Positions 36,715 through 54,610 of a stretch of 64,000 bases of DNA are shown one piece after another; the stretch's first letter is position 1; each line of letters starts with the position of its first letter. Below the pieces are notes generated by a model. The model ran no database searches and was not told the DNA's origin. It saw only the letters and a list, made by a program, of their open reading frames with translations. The stretch is from assembly GCF_016859285.1 (NCBI RefSeq), contig NC_053415.1, positions 9,720,501-9,784,500 on the forward strand. The letters are read 5' to 3'. Source of the stretch: Xiphias gladius. Lineage: Eukaryota; Chordata; Actinopteri; Istiophoriformes; Xiphiidae. The position numbers were made by a program, and so were the translations under genes.

Positions 36715-38028
36715 ATTTGAACAGTTCGGTTGGGTCTGGCCCCACACTGTGTTGGATGTGATTTTGTGCTGGATGCCGGTTTAATTCAGTTTACTTCAGA
36801 CTGTGAGTCAACATTAAAAAAGATACAGTTTCAAGCATTCAAATCACATGCACACACATGCACACACATCACATCAAAATATACATACAAATTGTGAAAA
36901 TACTGATAAATTATTAGCATCATCATTCTCAAAATGCACACACTTCTGTATCCATGTTTTTGTGCTGATCTCTGCCCAAACAAATATACATAAAATGAAC
37001 AGGATCTGGGCACTTTGATATATAGGTAAAAAAAACTAATGTGATTTTAATGAAAATCAAATATCGGCTGGCAACTGTTGTCCACCATATATGATTGAGT
37101 TTTCGAAACAGCACTTGAAATTTCTCTGATTTAAAGATATTATCTTATTGACGGGGCACGATTGTCCCAGTTTTGCCATAGGGGTAGCCCACGCTGTCAG
37201 ACTTTGAAAAGCTCCAACCTAGTCTATTATTTAGAGTTTAAGTTCAAGCTTTAATGTCATCTGAAAAGGAACCACCAGGAATCTATGCAATGAAATTCCT
37301 TTACCAAGGCGCTCTCAATTTAAAACTACAGATTCAAATTCAAAAAGTATACACTAAACAATATATAAGTACTTTGTATGTGCTGAGCGAACCGACTAAA
37401 GAATAATGTAACAATTAATGATAACGTCGAAGTTGCACTCAGTGTGGCCTTGACCTGGCACCACCTTGCAACACTGGGACACTTTGTCTTAATGCTTACA
37501 CATCACTGTTTTCATAGGCAGAGGAAATGAGGGCTGTGTACAGAAGAGAAGGTCAGATGCACCACGGCAGCCACGTGACAGTGTGAATGCAGCTGGACCA
37601 AGACTTATCATTGTAGTATTTACCATGACTCTGCAGTGTGCCGAGGATAAGCATACGGATAAAGTAAGTAAGGCAGTCCTGTGTAACAATATCAAGAGGT
37701 GGCATTAGAGAAACATTAAACAAACACAAACACAGTGTCCCTTAGAAATTCCATTCATATACAACTACTCTGCATCGTCGTTAAATGTTTTAGAGGAAAC
37801 GCAATGCTAAAGTTTTGTAAAATGCAATACAGTGCAACTAGTTTTCGCTACAGTATTTAATAGTTTATTAATTAATAGTTTGGTTTATGCAACCAAAACA
37901 TTCGGTTGAGGTAAGGACAAGATCATGGTTTTTGGTATGTGTTTTTTTTTTAAAAGTAGATGATTTGATTTGAGGCATGAGACAGCAGACAAGTTTGTAC
38001 ATCAAACGGTCTAACTCAATGTCCTCCG

Positions 38029-43190
<5,162 letters not shown>

Positions 43191-43225
<35 letters not shown>
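43191..43225 (+). repeat. (GT)n microsatellite
   Basis: About 15 GT units with one TTT interruption. Confidence 0.92.
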
Positions 43226-43504
43226 GAACACGCTGAAGCCCCTATGTTATGTTTCTTTCTTGTTCCCCATACCCAGGACAAATGTTTGGTTTTTGTACCC
43301 CCTACCAGTAAGGCTCTGAGCAACAAACTCAGTATGTCGTCCACTCCACCAATCACTTTTAAGTTGTGGAGATACTAGTTGGGCTCTTAGTCTTTGTAGG
43401 GTTTTTGTTGTTGCTGCTGTTGTTGTCGTTGTTTTTAGTTTGACTGTGCACCTGGTTACAGTCCAGCAACGGAGGCCTCCCAGTGCAATCCCCCCTTTCT
43501 ACTG

Positions 43505-43815
43505 TTTGGTACCGTGTGTGTGTGCTCTTGTACTTTCAGTTTGTGAGGGCCAGTTAAGCTTTTACACGGGGGCAGGGATGATGTTTTTGGAAAGTAAAAG
43601 TTTTGGTCTTTCTTCACTTCTTTAAGAGGCTCCTTGTGGGCTAAGCCTTATTTTTCAGCATAAGGTTAGAATCAGGTTTAGGTAAATGTCAGGGTAGGGG
43701 ATGGGGTTATGGTTAGCCTTTAGCTGTTATTGTTTTGGTTAAGGTTTTGGTTAGGGGCTAGGGAGGGTATTATGTCATTGAAAGCTCTTACAAGTATCCA
43801 GGTACAAACGTGTGA
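43505..43815. repeat. dispersed fish repeat with GGTTAG-rich core
   Basis: GTGTGTGCTCTTGTACTTTC and TTTGTGAGGGCC at the left, a GGTTAGG/GGTTTAGG-rich middle (43660-43770) and TATGTCATTGAAAG at the right fit a repeat I recognise as common in teleost introns. The telomere-like hexamers are irregular, so this is not a true interstitial telomere array. Confidence 0.5.
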
Positions 43816-44026
43816 GACAGAGGGAATAAGAGATATTGTAAATTTCAGCTTAATGTAAAGAATAGTTATTACTCACTTACACACACATGAAGATGTCGAG
43901 AGTTTGTTCTCAATTAAAACAGAATAGAATAACAGTAGAATGTCTAAATAGAGGATCAGTCCCATATTTTCATGAGTCATTGCTTTTGGTTCTGTCGCCT
44001 AAATCAGGGAAGAAGAGCATCAGAGG

Positions 44027-44030
<4 letters not shown>

Positions 44031-44105
<75 letters not shown>

Positions 44106-44129
44106 GTGTTTGTGCGTGTTTGTGTGTGC

Positions 44130-44163
<34 letters not shown>
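44031..44163 (+). repeat. long compound (GT)n microsatellite
   Basis: About 36 perfect GT units, then an imperfect GT/GTTT/GC stretch, then about 12 more GT units. Confidence 0.95.
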
Positions 44164-44344
44164 ATCTCCTTGGCTTGCCAATTGCTGACCCAGTTTCTCC
44201 TCTGTGGGTTGGCATCACCTGCGAGCAGCGCAGTGCACAGAGACTCATTCACAAAACTGCAAACACACAAAAAACCAAAAAGCGGCAACGTGATTGTGTT
44301 TGAATCTGCACATCCATACCATAGAAGCCTGTTGTGAGCATATT

Positions 44345-44346
<2 letters not shown>

Positions 44347-44405
<59 letters not shown>
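44347..44405 (+). repeat. (GT)n microsatellite
   Basis: About 28 GT units. Confidence 0.95.
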
Positions 44406-44406
<1 letters not shown>

Positions 44407-44730
44407 TTGACCTTGGCTGTCTGAAAGAGGAGCTGAGCGCTCTTTAAACAGTTTTGGACTATTCTGCCGCAGGCGTGGGTCGCCAGGAGGAGGACATTTT
44501 CCAGCTTGTTTATCCAAAACAAACACACAGACACACAAAACACCCTCAATTTCTCATGATAAAAATAAGCATAAATCGGTGCTCTTTAGTGATGATGATC
44601 TGGTTTGACTTTTGTTGCAGCGTCTTGGGTCCTGTATGTCTTCTGAATACGAGCACAAATTTGCACAAACGCAAGCACGCAGTGAAAGAATATCTGTGCA
44701 GAATAATTACGTTATTACTGACTACAGTTT

Positions 44731-44781
<51 letters not shown>

Positions 44782-44786
44782 CGCGC
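44731..44786 (+). repeat. (GT)n microsatellite
   Basis: About 26 GT units with TA and TTT interruptions, ending in GCGCGC. Confidence 0.93.
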
Positions 44787-44989
44787 TTTTGCATATTCAT
44801 GATGGAATTCCTAGAAGAGAAGTATTCAAATGACGTAGAGAGAGTAATAAAAGTAATAAAAGGTCTTTTTATTTCACATTAAATCAGACCAAAATGCAAA
44901 ATCAGACCCTCACGTTTCATCGAGGCCTCTCATCAGGGAGGATATTAACATGAAGGAGAAACCAGGTTGGGATGCTCATTATGTGATAC

Positions 44990-45780
44990 AGCATGTGACA
45001 TAATACACGCCACTGTTGCTAAGCCACAGTCTCAACACCTTGTGGCTTTTGTGACCGTCACTGGGGATTTTAACGATGGTAATCTGGACTCCACTCTGCC
45101 TACTTTCCAACAGTTTGTTGACTGCACCAGACGGAAAAATAGAACACTGGAACTTTTGTATGCAAATGTTAAAGATGCATGCGGTGCCACTGCCCTGACC
45201 CCCTTGGGAGATCAGACCACAACGTAACCCTGTTAACACCTCAGTATGCTTCTGCAGTTCAAAGGCTGCCTGTTTCTGCAAGGACTCTGAGGAGGTGGAT
45301 TCAGGAGGCCAGCGAGGCTCTGCAGGAAATGTGGACAAGACCAAGGAGATGGTGGTCCACTTAAAGAGGCGGATTACTGCGCCCAAATCCATTATCATGA
45401 TGGGTGAGAAGGTAGGATTTGTGGAGCACTACAGTTACTTGGGTGTCCACTTGAACAGCAGGCTGGACCGGAGTACCAACACCGACGTTGTGTATAGGAA
45501 GGGGATGAGCAGACCCTACTTTCTGAGGAAGCTCAGATCTTTCAATCAGCAAGATGCTGGAGATCTCCTCCCAGTCTGTGGTAGCAAGGGCCATCTAGTG
45601 TGCTGTGGTCTGCTGGGAGAGCAGCAGCTGTGCCAGCAGGATCAATCAACTCATTCACAAGGCCGGGACCATCATTGGTCAGAACCTGGAGACGTTAGAG
45701 TCGGCAAAGAGCAGGAGGCCACCGGACGAACTGCTCTCCATCACTTTACAGCATCTATCCATCTATCTGTCTATAAATAG
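44990..45780 (+). mobile_element. LINE (L2-like) fragment, internally deleted, frameshifted
   Basis: The first part encodes the end of an AP-type endonuclease: TGDFND (the GDFN motif), FVDCTRRKNRTLELLYANVK, then after a frameshift near 45208 the LGRSDHN motif. About 45330 it jumps directly to the C-terminal end of a reverse transcriptase (NVDKTKEMVV, then YSYLGVHLNSRLD, YFLRKLRSF, later INQLIHKAGTIIG in another frame). The central RT part with the catalytic FADD/YADD box is missing. The 3' end runs into CTATC-type short repeats (45755-45778), as in tails of this LINE group. The copy cannot move by itself. Clade assignment is from memory of fish L2 proteins. Confidence 0.85.
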
Positions 45781-47041
45781 AGTGAAACCTAATCTGAAAT
45801 GTTCGATCCATTGGGGCTGCAGCATTGTACAGGCAAAGTGGAAGCCCAGGCCTGTATTTCCTCAGTGTAGTTTGTTTGTTCATTTATTTCAATACACTGA
45901 ATAAAACTCATTTATAAATCACTTGTTTTAAGATTGTATCTCAGGTCAGTGAGGGCTGACAAGTTATAGCAGCTTATGTTAACACTCACCAAAAAATGAC
46001 TCAAATGTATAGTCTGTGTCGAAATATGAGACCACAGATGTACAGTCATTGCTAGATTATCCACCGATAATAATCAGTGGCTTACTTAATTTAGATTTGT
46101 CCATATAATATATAATAAATATCACTGTTGTTGTCCCAATAGACTGACATTTACTTGTCACTGAGACACAAATCTGTTTATTGACCAAACAGACAGTTGA
46201 AGTGTTTGAATTCACTGGGTATTCGAGCCATAATCTAATTTTAAAATTTGATTACATTATTAGAAATCATTTAAGTTTCACTGTAAACTTCTATCAGGGG
46301 ACAAATACCTTTGCTGGAGGACCAGATTTGAACATAGGCTCTGCCATATGTGTTTACATGAGGTTTGAATTAAAACAAATTATGGTTGAGAAAATCAGTA
46401 TATGTATATCCTTTTTATTTGTTTTGATTCATGTACTCGTTTGCTCCAAATTGTAATTAACAAAAAAAAGGAATCAAGTTTGATTTATTTCTCTTCAGGG
46501 TTCGGACTGACGACATCAGTTCCGGTAATTTGTGTAGTGTGGAACAAAAAAAGCACTGAGTGTGTGGGAGCTTGACGGTGGCTCTCAGCAGGTGTTGAAA
46601 TAACATGAATGAAAACGAAACGTTACATCGATTGGGAATCAGTGCTAACACTAGCAATCCACTTTGCGATTGAGATACACTTCACAGTACGATGAGTACT
46701 CCACAATGCTGAATTAATGGAAAAAGCCGGTTTAAATCACTAACTGCTGATAGTCTGACCTTAAAACCTTAAAAGCACAGAAACTTTGGGCTCTAGAATT
46801 AAAATAAAGTGGATTATAATGCTGGCTATTACCGGAGCACTACTGAGTCTGACAGCGATGAAACTCATAAGTTCACATATTAATGTCGGACTGTGTTTCA
46901 GAATTATGAAGCCCATCACTTTGCTGTGCATTTTTGCTGGCTTCTGCATGTACACTTTGGGCTTGTTCCCACGTGTGATTGCATGTGCATGTGAGATGTG
47001 TGTGTACATCTTTGCCTTCAAACACATACTGTAAGTGTGTA

Positions 47042-47042
<1 letters not shown>

Positions 47043-47132
<90 letters not shown>

Positions 47133-47134
47133 TG
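47043..47134 (+). repeat. (GT)n microsatellite
   Basis: About 43 perfect GT units. Confidence 0.95.
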
Positions 47135-48760
47135 GGCCCTCTGCCCCTTGTTCTTGCGTTCTCTCGGGTTTTCAGGCATGCAGTCATTGTGCTTCTTTTG
47201 TCCGAAGCTTCTTTGTTTCCTAATGGTCGGTCAGTAAAACAACAGTGGTTAGCTGCTAAACCAGCGCACTGGTTTTGTGTCTCAACATGGCAGGACAATA
47301 TGAAGCGAACTGGAGCTACATAACCACCAGAAGACCCAAACAAAGAAGTGGTGGGAGCCCTAACCTTCAGGACAAAGAGGAATGAGCAACCTTTCCATCA
47401 CCAAAAAACCCAAACCCATCTCCTGCAGGGGCCATGTGATGGGTTTTCCCAAAGAGAGATGTTTTGGATTGGCAGGCCTTAACGACAGCTTAACTTTTAA
47501 ACCATTCTTATAATCTATGTAGTTCAAATCCTCATGAATGGTGTGATTGTTGTATTCTTTTCTTTCTACTAGGTTATGCATTGTTACGATGCGCTGGCCC
47601 CTGTCTGTTGTCGCTTATCTTCATCTTGTAGCTTTCTAAGAGTTTGCGCCTCTTTCTGGGTGTGGTCTGTTGCACACCTATGTGGAATTATTTCAATGTC
47701 TTGGTAGTCTTGCATATAGGTGACTTTCTTTCAATTACTGCACACACTCTGAGGAAGGTCTCTGGCTGAAATATGTCACTTCAAAAAAAGAACCATTGTA
47801 AATTCACTGATAAAAAAACAACTTCATGCCCATCTGAGTGACACGACAGACAGTAAGTCACTTAATGCAATGAAGGATAATTGCACAGTAATGTATTGGA
47901 GCCCACCCTGTTCATGCCTGACATTAACATGCGTCTCTAATGACCATTTGTGATCAGATCTCACCTCCCTGCCCTATATGCAAATAAACCAATTCATCAA
48001 TTCCGTTTGCATTGTTGCTGTTAATGGGCAGGAGGCAGCAATGCACTTCCCGTGCCTAGTCTGCTGGAAATTATAAGAAGATTATCAAAACAATACAGAC
48101 TGGGTGTACTCCTCGGCGTGTTCCAGACAAACCTAATCGCCCAAGATGTTTGACACACTCGTATTATATCTCTATGAGCTTTTCGACATTTTTAGACGTC
48201 ATAGACGAAGCCAGTAGTGATGGAAATTCCAGCTCCTCTTAGTGAGCCAGATCATTTGGCTCAGCCCAGCAAAAAGAGCAGGCTCTTTCAATTCCCAAAC
48301 TGCTCTTCATCTTGTACCATTTCTGGCTGTTTTGACCAATCACTTACCATTTCTAACATACCACTATTTTACATCATGTTTAATATAAAAACATTAATGT
48401 TCCTCAAACTTTGCATGAAAAACATAGCAAGTTTGGTTCCACTTTTTGATCAGGCACCAGGCACCATGAGTTTAAAGGCTGCAATTAATAGCTTTATTAG
48501 TGGCTAATAACTCATTTACTAATGCTTTTTAGATCAGTTATAAACCATTAATAAGAACAACCTTTGGGTTGCCAGTTTGTGGAAAATCCTCCTCTGGCAT
48601 GTCCACTGTTTCGCCACTTTGGAAATCTGGAACAAAAATCCATTTATAAACTGCTTATTAAAATTAACTATGCTCATACTGACCACAGAGCTCGAATTGT
48701 TGGTGTGTTCCACCTTTAACAACCTAATATCACAACCATGATCAGTCACCAGGAGAACAT

Positions 48761-48762
<2 letters not shown>

Positions 48763-48798
<36 letters not shown>
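48763..48798 (+). repeat. (CA)n microsatellite
   Basis: About 18 CA units. Confidence 0.95.
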
Positions 48799-48799
<1 letters not shown>

Positions 48800-50142
48800 T
48801 TCTGCACCTTCATCTTATGAGAAGCTGTTGTTGATTGATGGATGTGTCAGAGGAAGCGATACTAAATCTGAGTCATTGCGGTGTCTGTCATTGGCTGGAT
48901 TATGTGTGAGGGCACTGTGAGAGCAGATTAACGAGAGAGTTGAACCATCAATGCCAGATCGAAGTCATATTTGAAAAGCTGAGTGCAAATCCAGGCCATC
49001 AAGGAAACGGTGGGTGGGTGCTCAAGGTGACTCCGCACTCTGGCATGAGCAAGTGTGCATGTCCATGCCCTAGTGTGTGGTGTTTTAATTCATGCATGTG
49101 TGTGTTTATGTATCAGTCTGGTTTCGGATGACACTCTTAGACCACAGGAACTTCCAGGTATCCAGGAAACCTTTTAGGAACTCAGGAACTTTACCTGCAG
49201 TTCACCCGCAGTAGTCTAGTTTCAGATTTGGTTCCTGGGCCGTAGTTTGAGGGTTTGCAGCACAAAACCCCACTGACTGGTCAGATCCCAGCTTCTTGGG
49301 TTTTCAATCTTCCTCTCCACCTCTACAGGTCTTCCTTTCTAACTTCCATTTTTACACCGTCAATGACTGTGTTGTCTCTTTGTTTGCATCTCAAACTAAT
49401 TTCCCTAAATTTCATGGTTAATAGAAGTGTTTGGAAAACCAAAGAGGAAAGTGTGAAAGTGACTTTTAATTACTGTTTTAGTCTCTGAGTTAAAAAAGGA
49501 CAGACACAGAGGGTCAGCCTTAAAGCATCTATCTGGCATTTATGGAAATACTTGTTTTGTCAAACCCACAACCAGAGGAGAAAATCGTTATAATTCCAAT
49601 GCCTGGAAGCAGGGAGATATTACCGAAAAAACAAAGCCACTTTATTGACACATTAATGTATGAATAAATCTAAAAACGAGACCCTATGGTTGAAGAGGTT
49701 GGAGATACTCTATGTCCTGGTTAGGAAGAATGTAGACATTGCCTCGTGCAGAGTCTCCAGCAGCACACGTTTCAGTGCAGACGTGAACATCATCAGCAAT
49801 TGAGCAGGTTAGTTCTGAGTAATTTGTATCAGTAAAATATTGCTGAGATAAAACATTAGGTTTCCATCAGGGGTAATAGGTGCGGGGGCAAAACGATTTT
49901 ATTGAGTAAAAGAGAGGGCTAAGTATAGTCATTCATTCAGCTTTATCTCTGTTTTGTTGTTTTTAGAGCCAGTAATTTTCTCCTTCAGACATGCCTGGAT
50001 TTCACTGAAACATTGGGTCCAGGCGGTGTTTTTGTTCAACACAGCAACTTTCCATAGGGGACACGTTGAGGTAGAAAACAAGGTCACCTTAATCAAATTC
50101 TTCTTTTCCACTCTGGAAAATTAGCACATTTCCAAAAATATA

Positions 50143-50680
50143 ACAGTTAGACCCATAAGTATGTGGACAGTGACACAGTTTTTGTAATTTTGCCTCTGTA
50201 CACCAATATGATGGATTTGAAATGAAGCCATCAAGATGTGATGTGAATGTGGATTTAACAAAAATATGACATGAACTGTTTAGGAATTACAACCGTTTCT
50301 ATACATAGTCCCTCATTTTCAGAGTCTAAAGTAATTGGACACAATAAACTTTCATGGCCAGGTGTGACCTGTTCCCTCATTATTTCATGACAGATTAGGC
50401 AGATAAAAGGTCTGGAGTTGATTCCAAATGTTGAATCTTCATTTGCTAACTGTTCATGGGAACTCTCAAAATGTGTTCCAAAGAGGTGTTGATGCAAATG
50501 AAAGAGGCCATTATTAGGCTGAAAAACAAAACAAACCTACCAGACATATGGCAGAAACTTTAGGAATGGCCATATCCACAATTGGGTACATTCTTAAAAA
50601 GAAGAAATGCACTGGTGAGCTCAGCAACACCACATTTACAAAAATTGCATCACTGTCCAAATACGTATGGACCTAAGTGT
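50143..50680 (+). mobile_element. Tc1/mariner-type transposon, deleted copy
   Basis: Terminal inverted repeats of about 40 bp: left CAGTTAGACCCATAAGTATG, with the right end (50640-50680) matching it in reverse complement over most of its length. TA dinucleotides flank both ends, as expected for this superfamily. Inside, 50493-50650 reads like the N-terminal helix-turn-helix of a Tc1 transposase (MKEAIIRLKNKT, later GTFLKRR in another frame) broken by a stop and frameshift. The catalytic DDE part is missing. About 540 bp instead of the usual 1.2-1.6 kb, so a dead internal-deletion derivative. Confidence 0.85.
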
Positions 50681-51799
50681 ATATGAAGGCATTAGCAGTC
50701 AAGCAAGAACTTCAGTTGCAATGATCACAATATTTTCCAAATTATTCAGTGTTTCAAAGGAAGAAAAACATGTTATTTTGCCAAGTCTCAAAGAGAAACA
50801 GTGGTTTCCAGTTGTTAAGCTCCTTTCACCCCATTGTTTTTTTTAATTGATTTTCAAAAATAAACAAACACACAATAAAATATGACAGCACCAAAATCAA
50901 AAATACCCAGCACATACTGAAGTTTTGCAATATGTAAATCACACATCACCTCCTGTCAAAAAGTGTGTCTGTATGTGTGTGTTTGTACAGTATGTGGTCC
51001 TGCGCAAAGCCGAACCTCCACATTGACCTATTTTCATTTAAACCAGAGCTATTTTCTATTTTGCTTTGCATTTTCACCCCCTCCTCATTACATACATACA
51101 CGATTCATGTTCTTATTTCAGGACTTCCTGTGGCTTACTATGAAATCCTTCTTTTTGAGAAAGCGTATCGGTTAACGTTTACATTATGTTCTCTGATTCC
51201 TGTCTCTTCAAATTCTTGCCACTCTTTGCACCAGGTAATACATTACTCAGTTTACCAAAGCCACAGCAGCTGCTTTCAGCCAAAGTGATCTGCATATCAC
51301 TGAACTAATCCCTCCTGTTTCTTTCCTCAACGCACTCTTTATAAGGTTACACTGTTGTATGAAGACAACAAAAGCCTTTCATCAGAAAGCAGACGTTGAA
51401 AAACTGATCAAAAAGCAAAGATTATGGCTTCAGAATATGTCACAGGGTAATGATGGACCTGATTTAAAAAATCATTATTATACAGACATAAAAACATTTG
51501 AAACGAGAATATAAACCCCTTAGACTAAATCATGGTTTAAACACTGAGACACAGGTTATAGAACACATTTACAAAACCTCTGACTATCCTTGTTTGATGT
51601 GAGAGTCCTGGTAGATGCTAACACTAACTTTTAACTGCTAATGCTGTATATAATGATCAGAAATGATTAAAACAAAAGGAGAACAAGAACCATTCTCTTT
51701 TTTAAATCCACTGAGAAGCACAGGGTTATTTGTTTTACAGTGTCGACAAAATACAACAGGACTAACAGACTACAACTACAATTATTTGACCTGAGCACA

Positions 51800-52165
51800 G
51801 CTTTATAAGAATACTTTGATATTTTGGGAAATATGCTTATTTGTTTCCTTGCTGCCTGTAAACTAAATATAAGGCTACAATCAGCAGCAGTAAGCTTAGC
51901 TTAGCATAAAGACTGGAAACAGGGGGAAACAAGCTCGCCTGGCTCTGTCCAAAGGCAACAAAATCTGCCTTCCAGTACTTGTAAAGCTCATCTCATTTGT
52001 TTCATTCACACAAAAGTTAAAGTGTAAAAAAAACAACTGTGGTTTTACAAGGTCATCTGCAGGATTATTTACAGACCTGGAGCTGTGATTTCCTGGAGTC
52101 CTGTTTTCACCGTGAATTCCTTGCGTCCAGTAGAGAAATAATCCCATGTTTGCCCGGGGCAAAAT
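51800..52165 (+). repeat. dispersed fish repeat
   Basis: Motifs TTTTGGGAAATATGCTTATT, AGCTTAGCTTAGCATAAAGA, CTGGAAACAGGGGGAAACA and CCTGGCTCTGTCCAAAGG are the familiar order of a very common teleost interspersed repeat. The family name was not assigned. The copy is moderately diverged. Confidence 0.6.
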
Positions 52166-52296
52166 CAGCATTTAAAACGATTATTTCCACGGTTTCCATC
52201 CAAATGTAGCGTAAATTTTAACCAAATTTCACGAAAATCGGGAAGAGACAATGCTAACAGTGAAAGTAACTTAGTATTTCGTTTATGGTTGTTTCA

Positions 52297-52339
52297 TGTA
52301 TTAACTTGAGGAGCGTAACGGTCTCCTCAAGTTAATACA
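52297..52339. repeat. perfect 17-bp inverted repeat (hairpin)
   Basis: TGTATTAACTTGAGGAG and its exact reverse complement are separated by the 9-base loop CGTAACGGT. The arms contain no simple-sequence repeat. Confidence 0.9.
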
Positions 52340-54523
52340 ACACAAATCCGATGTTTTCGTCTCTTTAGTGGACATTAAAGTCACATGCTTCATGTACGTC
52401 ATGATTCATTGGCTAAGTCTGTTTCCATTGCACTTTGTTGCATTTTGCCATTGTCAATACACCAGCTTCTCCACTTTAGCCAAGAGTGAGAACTTTTTTG
52501 CGTTATTTCAAGATTTTTTCTATAATTTTCTGTGTCCACTCACCCAAGCTAACACCTGCTGCAGTATTTTCTGCCAACCCAGCAAGCTGCACTAAACTTT
52601 AAGGTTTTATGAATTGTTTAAATGGGCTACTTAGTTATTGCGAAGGTGGGACATTGCATCGTAGACATCATCTTAAAAATAATGGTTAAAAATGACCAAA
52701 CCTGGAAGATTTTTTTTAGCAGAAATCAAGGCCTGACCCATCTTGAGGATGATGAAATGATGCATGTTGCATGATGCCTATTTGGTTGCAGTTGATAGTA
52801 AATATTGTCATAGACATATATTTGACTGTGGAAGCCTTCTCAGCTGTTCCTTTTCGTGACAGCAGCACTGCGGGACTCAACACATCAATGTTTGCTGACA
52901 TGAAATAGACTGAACATTGTTGGAAAGTGTATTATGTCAGGCTTGGACGTGTGTGAGTTACTGTGTATTGCATTACAGATGGAGCTCTGTCTGGCCCGGC
53001 AGCATCAAGGCCAGTGGAAGCGGATCGACTGGGAGTGAGGCGAGCAACTGAGCCTGGTGATCGAAAGAAAAGAAGGGGGGCTTGTTTGGGATGTAATGAG
53101 TTTCAACCTGGCGACCCACCTATGTATTTTCATACAGAGCTTATTTTGTTCGTGTCACACCCTCTAATGCAAACATCAAACATTTCCTTCCCTCCTGCAC
53201 CGCTCCCCCCTTGTCTCTCCTTACCCGAATTCATCTCTCACGTTCCAGGTTTATTTTGCTAGCGTTAACTTCTGTTTACCCTCCTCTGGTGCGGTGCTTG
53301 AAGTGCATGTTTCTGTTCTGCAGGCTGCGTTTGGACTATAATTAGGGGAGCAGGTTTGAAGTAAACAAGCCAGAATCTAGGTCAAATATTCTCAACGTTA
53401 CACTCCAAAAAACAGGGCTACCGTGGCTGGCGTTTTCTTACAGCGAAGATGCTTTGAAGTGACAATAGACGATGGGTAGCTTTGCACGACACCATTTCAG
53501 ATTTCTGTATGTCCATATTGTATCTCCTGTGTGTGTGTTCCTGAACTGTATTTGTGCAAAGATGTTGTCTTTAGGGGGCTGCCCTGATCGAGGATGACAT
53601 CTCAGGTATTTCCGCTGTTAAAGTGAGCTACACCTGCTGGGTCAAACATGCGTGTGTTCATGTTAACATGTCTGCCTGTCATCCTGCGGACGTTTTGTGT
53701 AATTATCGTCTGGAGCAGCTATAAATGGCCTCCCCACCCCTGTCTGTGTGTTGTTTAGGCTGACAAGGAGCGAGAACATGCAGGTCACTATGTACTTACA
53801 TCAGTGTTATTACTCACACGTTCTGTTATCTTCATGTGTAAATTTAAAACACTGTGTTTGAACAGGTGGAGAACTTCTGCACGTCTGGTATCTGCATTTG
53901 ACCTTCCGTGGACTAAAATGAGTGTGTTGCATATTTGTGTTGCTTGTTTCTGTGCTGTCAACACAGTGTTAACCCACTTATACCCTTGCCATATTTCTGT
54001 TTATTGTTTTCATTTAATTTCAAGGCCATTGTGACAGGGATGGTGCCCTCTCGCTCTGTCCCCTTTCCAAACCACTTTCCGTGGCCCTGATGGAAAAACA
54101 ACACACGGTTGAGGGAAGTTGTAAAGAATACGTTATAAGGAGACAGGAAAACCACAGTGCTGAGTCTCAGTCTATAAGTCTCTATTCATTCATTGTATAA
54201 GTCTTGATTCCATCCAACGCTGTAATGACCTACAATCATTGCTGTAAAAGGGACACCTTATTTACACTTTTCCACATCACAAATGCAGCAAAAACTGTGT
54301 CATGGATTTTGTCATCTAAGTGGGAGGGACTTCTCATGTGCAGTTTTGAATTGGATGTGCTATTACAAGCTTTTCCAGTGACATTCGATTGCAGAAATGG
54401 TCACATTTTGGTGTCTCTCATTAAAGGGGAAGGGGCTTGTTGAGGGAATCCTTCACAGGAGAGACAGAGATGCCAGTTTACTCAAAAGACACAAGACAGG
54501 TTTGAACATTTCATCTCAGCACA

Positions 54524-54531
54524 GACACACA

Positions 54532-54607
<76 letters not shown>

Positions 54608-54610
54608 GAC
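54524..54610 (+). repeat. (CA)n microsatellite
   Basis: About 36 CA units flanked by ACAGACAC variants on both sides. Confidence 0.95.

Larger units (their letters stand above)
45781..50140. other. intergenic, no gene recognised
   Basis: It holds GT/CA microsatellites at 47043 and 48763. An open frame at 46786-47034 encodes 82 residues with two hydrophobic stretches but overlaps an antisense frame and is probably chance. Around 47740-47800 a motif ACTCTGAGGAAGGTCTCTGG resembles the ends of fish retroelements. No gene is supported. Confidence 0.5.

Noticed and set aside
43660-43770. Interstitial telomere repeat
   Set aside because: The GGTTAG-like units are irregular and sit inside a known type of dispersed fish repeat.
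46786-47034. 82-residue hydrophobic microprotein
   Set aside because: AT-rich DNA often yields hydrophobic frames; an antisense frame covers the same bases and there is no supporting context.
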